Source: Lineus longissimus
Lineage: Eukaryota; Nemertea; Pilidiophora; Heteronemertea; Lineidae
Assembly (NCBI RefSeq): GCF_910592395.1
Contig: NC_088311.1
Span: 17,486,501-17,550,500 of the forward strand
DNA: 64,000 bases
Direction of reading: 5' to 3'
Part shown: positions 54,523 through 64,000 of the stretch, piece by piece
How the letters are laid out: the number at the start of each line of letters is the position of its first letter
Position numbering within the stretch: position 1 is the stretch's first letter
Program-made: the position numbers and the translations under genes
The notes under the pieces: model-generated
The model's database searches: none
What the model saw: the letters and a program-made list of their open reading frames with translations, nothing else
Told to the model about the DNA's origin: nothing

Positions 54523-54560
54523 TGACGTCATCACACGTGTACGCAATATTCCAGCCATTT
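54523..54560 (+). promoter_or_regulatory. Candidate VCP promoter sites: CRE and E-box
   Basis: TGACGTCA (54523-54530) is a full CRE palindrome bound by CREB/ATF-type factors. CACGTG (54534-54539) is an E-box four bases on, and GCCATTTT (54554-54561) resembles a YY1 site. They stand 75-110 bp before the ATG, where a core promoter or 5' UTR is expected. Function is inferred. Confidence 0.5.
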
Positions 54561-54633
54561 TAAAGCCGGTGTAAAAGCTTGGGGAAGGTGATCTGCCGAA
54601 AAACCATCAAAAACATAATATTTATTGTAAAGA

Positions 54634-63836
<9,203 letters not shown>

Positions 63837-63932
63837 TTCAAACGAGGGGCAGGAGGAATCGAAGCGTGTGGACATGTTTGTAAGGGATGTGTAGTCTTAT
63901 TGAAGGATCTTTCTAGCTGGATGGATGGAGGA

Positions 63933-63938
63933 AATAAA
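63933..63938 (+). terminator. VCP polyadenylation signal AATAAA
   Basis: A canonical AATAAA lies 97 bases after the VCP stop codon. The distance and the T-rich sequence after it (TTTCTTTTTTTTGTT at about 63971) suit a cleavage site near 63955. Confidence 0.75.
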
Positions 63939-64000
63939 TGATGTTTGCTTGAACTATAGTGTTTCCATAATTTCTTTTTTTTGTTCCACTATAGGATTGT

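Larger units (their letters stand above)
52800..54633. other. Region between BABAM1 and VCP
   Basis: The BABAM1 3' UTR comes first, followed by a 46-bp minisatellite (53345-53535) and a 17-C run (53728-53744). The A/T-rich sequence that follows leads into the VCP promoter (about 54500-54633). No gene is seen. Confidence 0.7.

Overview
The window is nuclear DNA of an animal. It carries multi-exon genes with GT-AG introns, long repeat-rich introns, and proteins typical of metazoans (Disabled, SNAP29, BTB-kelch, membralin, MERIT40, VCP/p97). The transposon fossils (TA-flanked MITEs, a TTAA-flanked MITE, tRNA-derived SINEs, LINE 3' ends, a GTCGTCCGTC-rich element) resemble those common in marine invertebrate genomes. 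I cannot name the species.

Layout. (1) 179-9843, minus: 5' part of a Disabled (DAB1/DAB2-type) adaptor; its 3' exons lie beyond the left edge. (2) 14297-17917, plus: SNAP29, with two alternative last exons that each encode the second SNARE motif and a stop. (3) 17918-24354: gene-free and repeat-rich, with a 2.2-kb 48-bp minisatellite, a broken unidentified coding relic and a 36-bp perfect palindrome. (4) 24355-26637, minus: an ankyrin-repeat protein, possibly ANKRD34-like. (5) 29708-31525, plus: a BTB-BACK-kelch protein whose coding sequence is uninterrupted. (6) 31526-37768: repeat-rich space. (7) 37769-44316, minus: membralin (TMEM259), 8 coding exons, 805 aa. (8) 45280-52799, plus: BABAM1/MERIT40, 7 exons, 315 aa, divergent from membralin across about 1 kb. 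(9) 54634-63836, plus: VCP/p97, 14 exons, 802 aa, with a CRE and an E-box upstream.

How the genes relate. Membralin is a membrane part of an ER-associated degradation ligase, and VCP is the ATPase that extracts ER-associated degradation substrates. MERIT40, a scaffold of K63-deubiquitinase complexes, lies between them. Three ubiquitin-linked genes are therefore neighbours, which may be chance or old linkage. DAB and SNAP29 are both trafficking proteins. I see no operon-like organisation.

The most notable observations are the SNAP29 alternative SNARE-coding last exons, an inverted repeat with long G and C runs in the intron between them, exon-like repeated cassettes in the last VCP intron, several minisatellites, and the perfect palindrome. 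All gene models come from reading splice sites and protein similarity by eye, with no transcript evidence.
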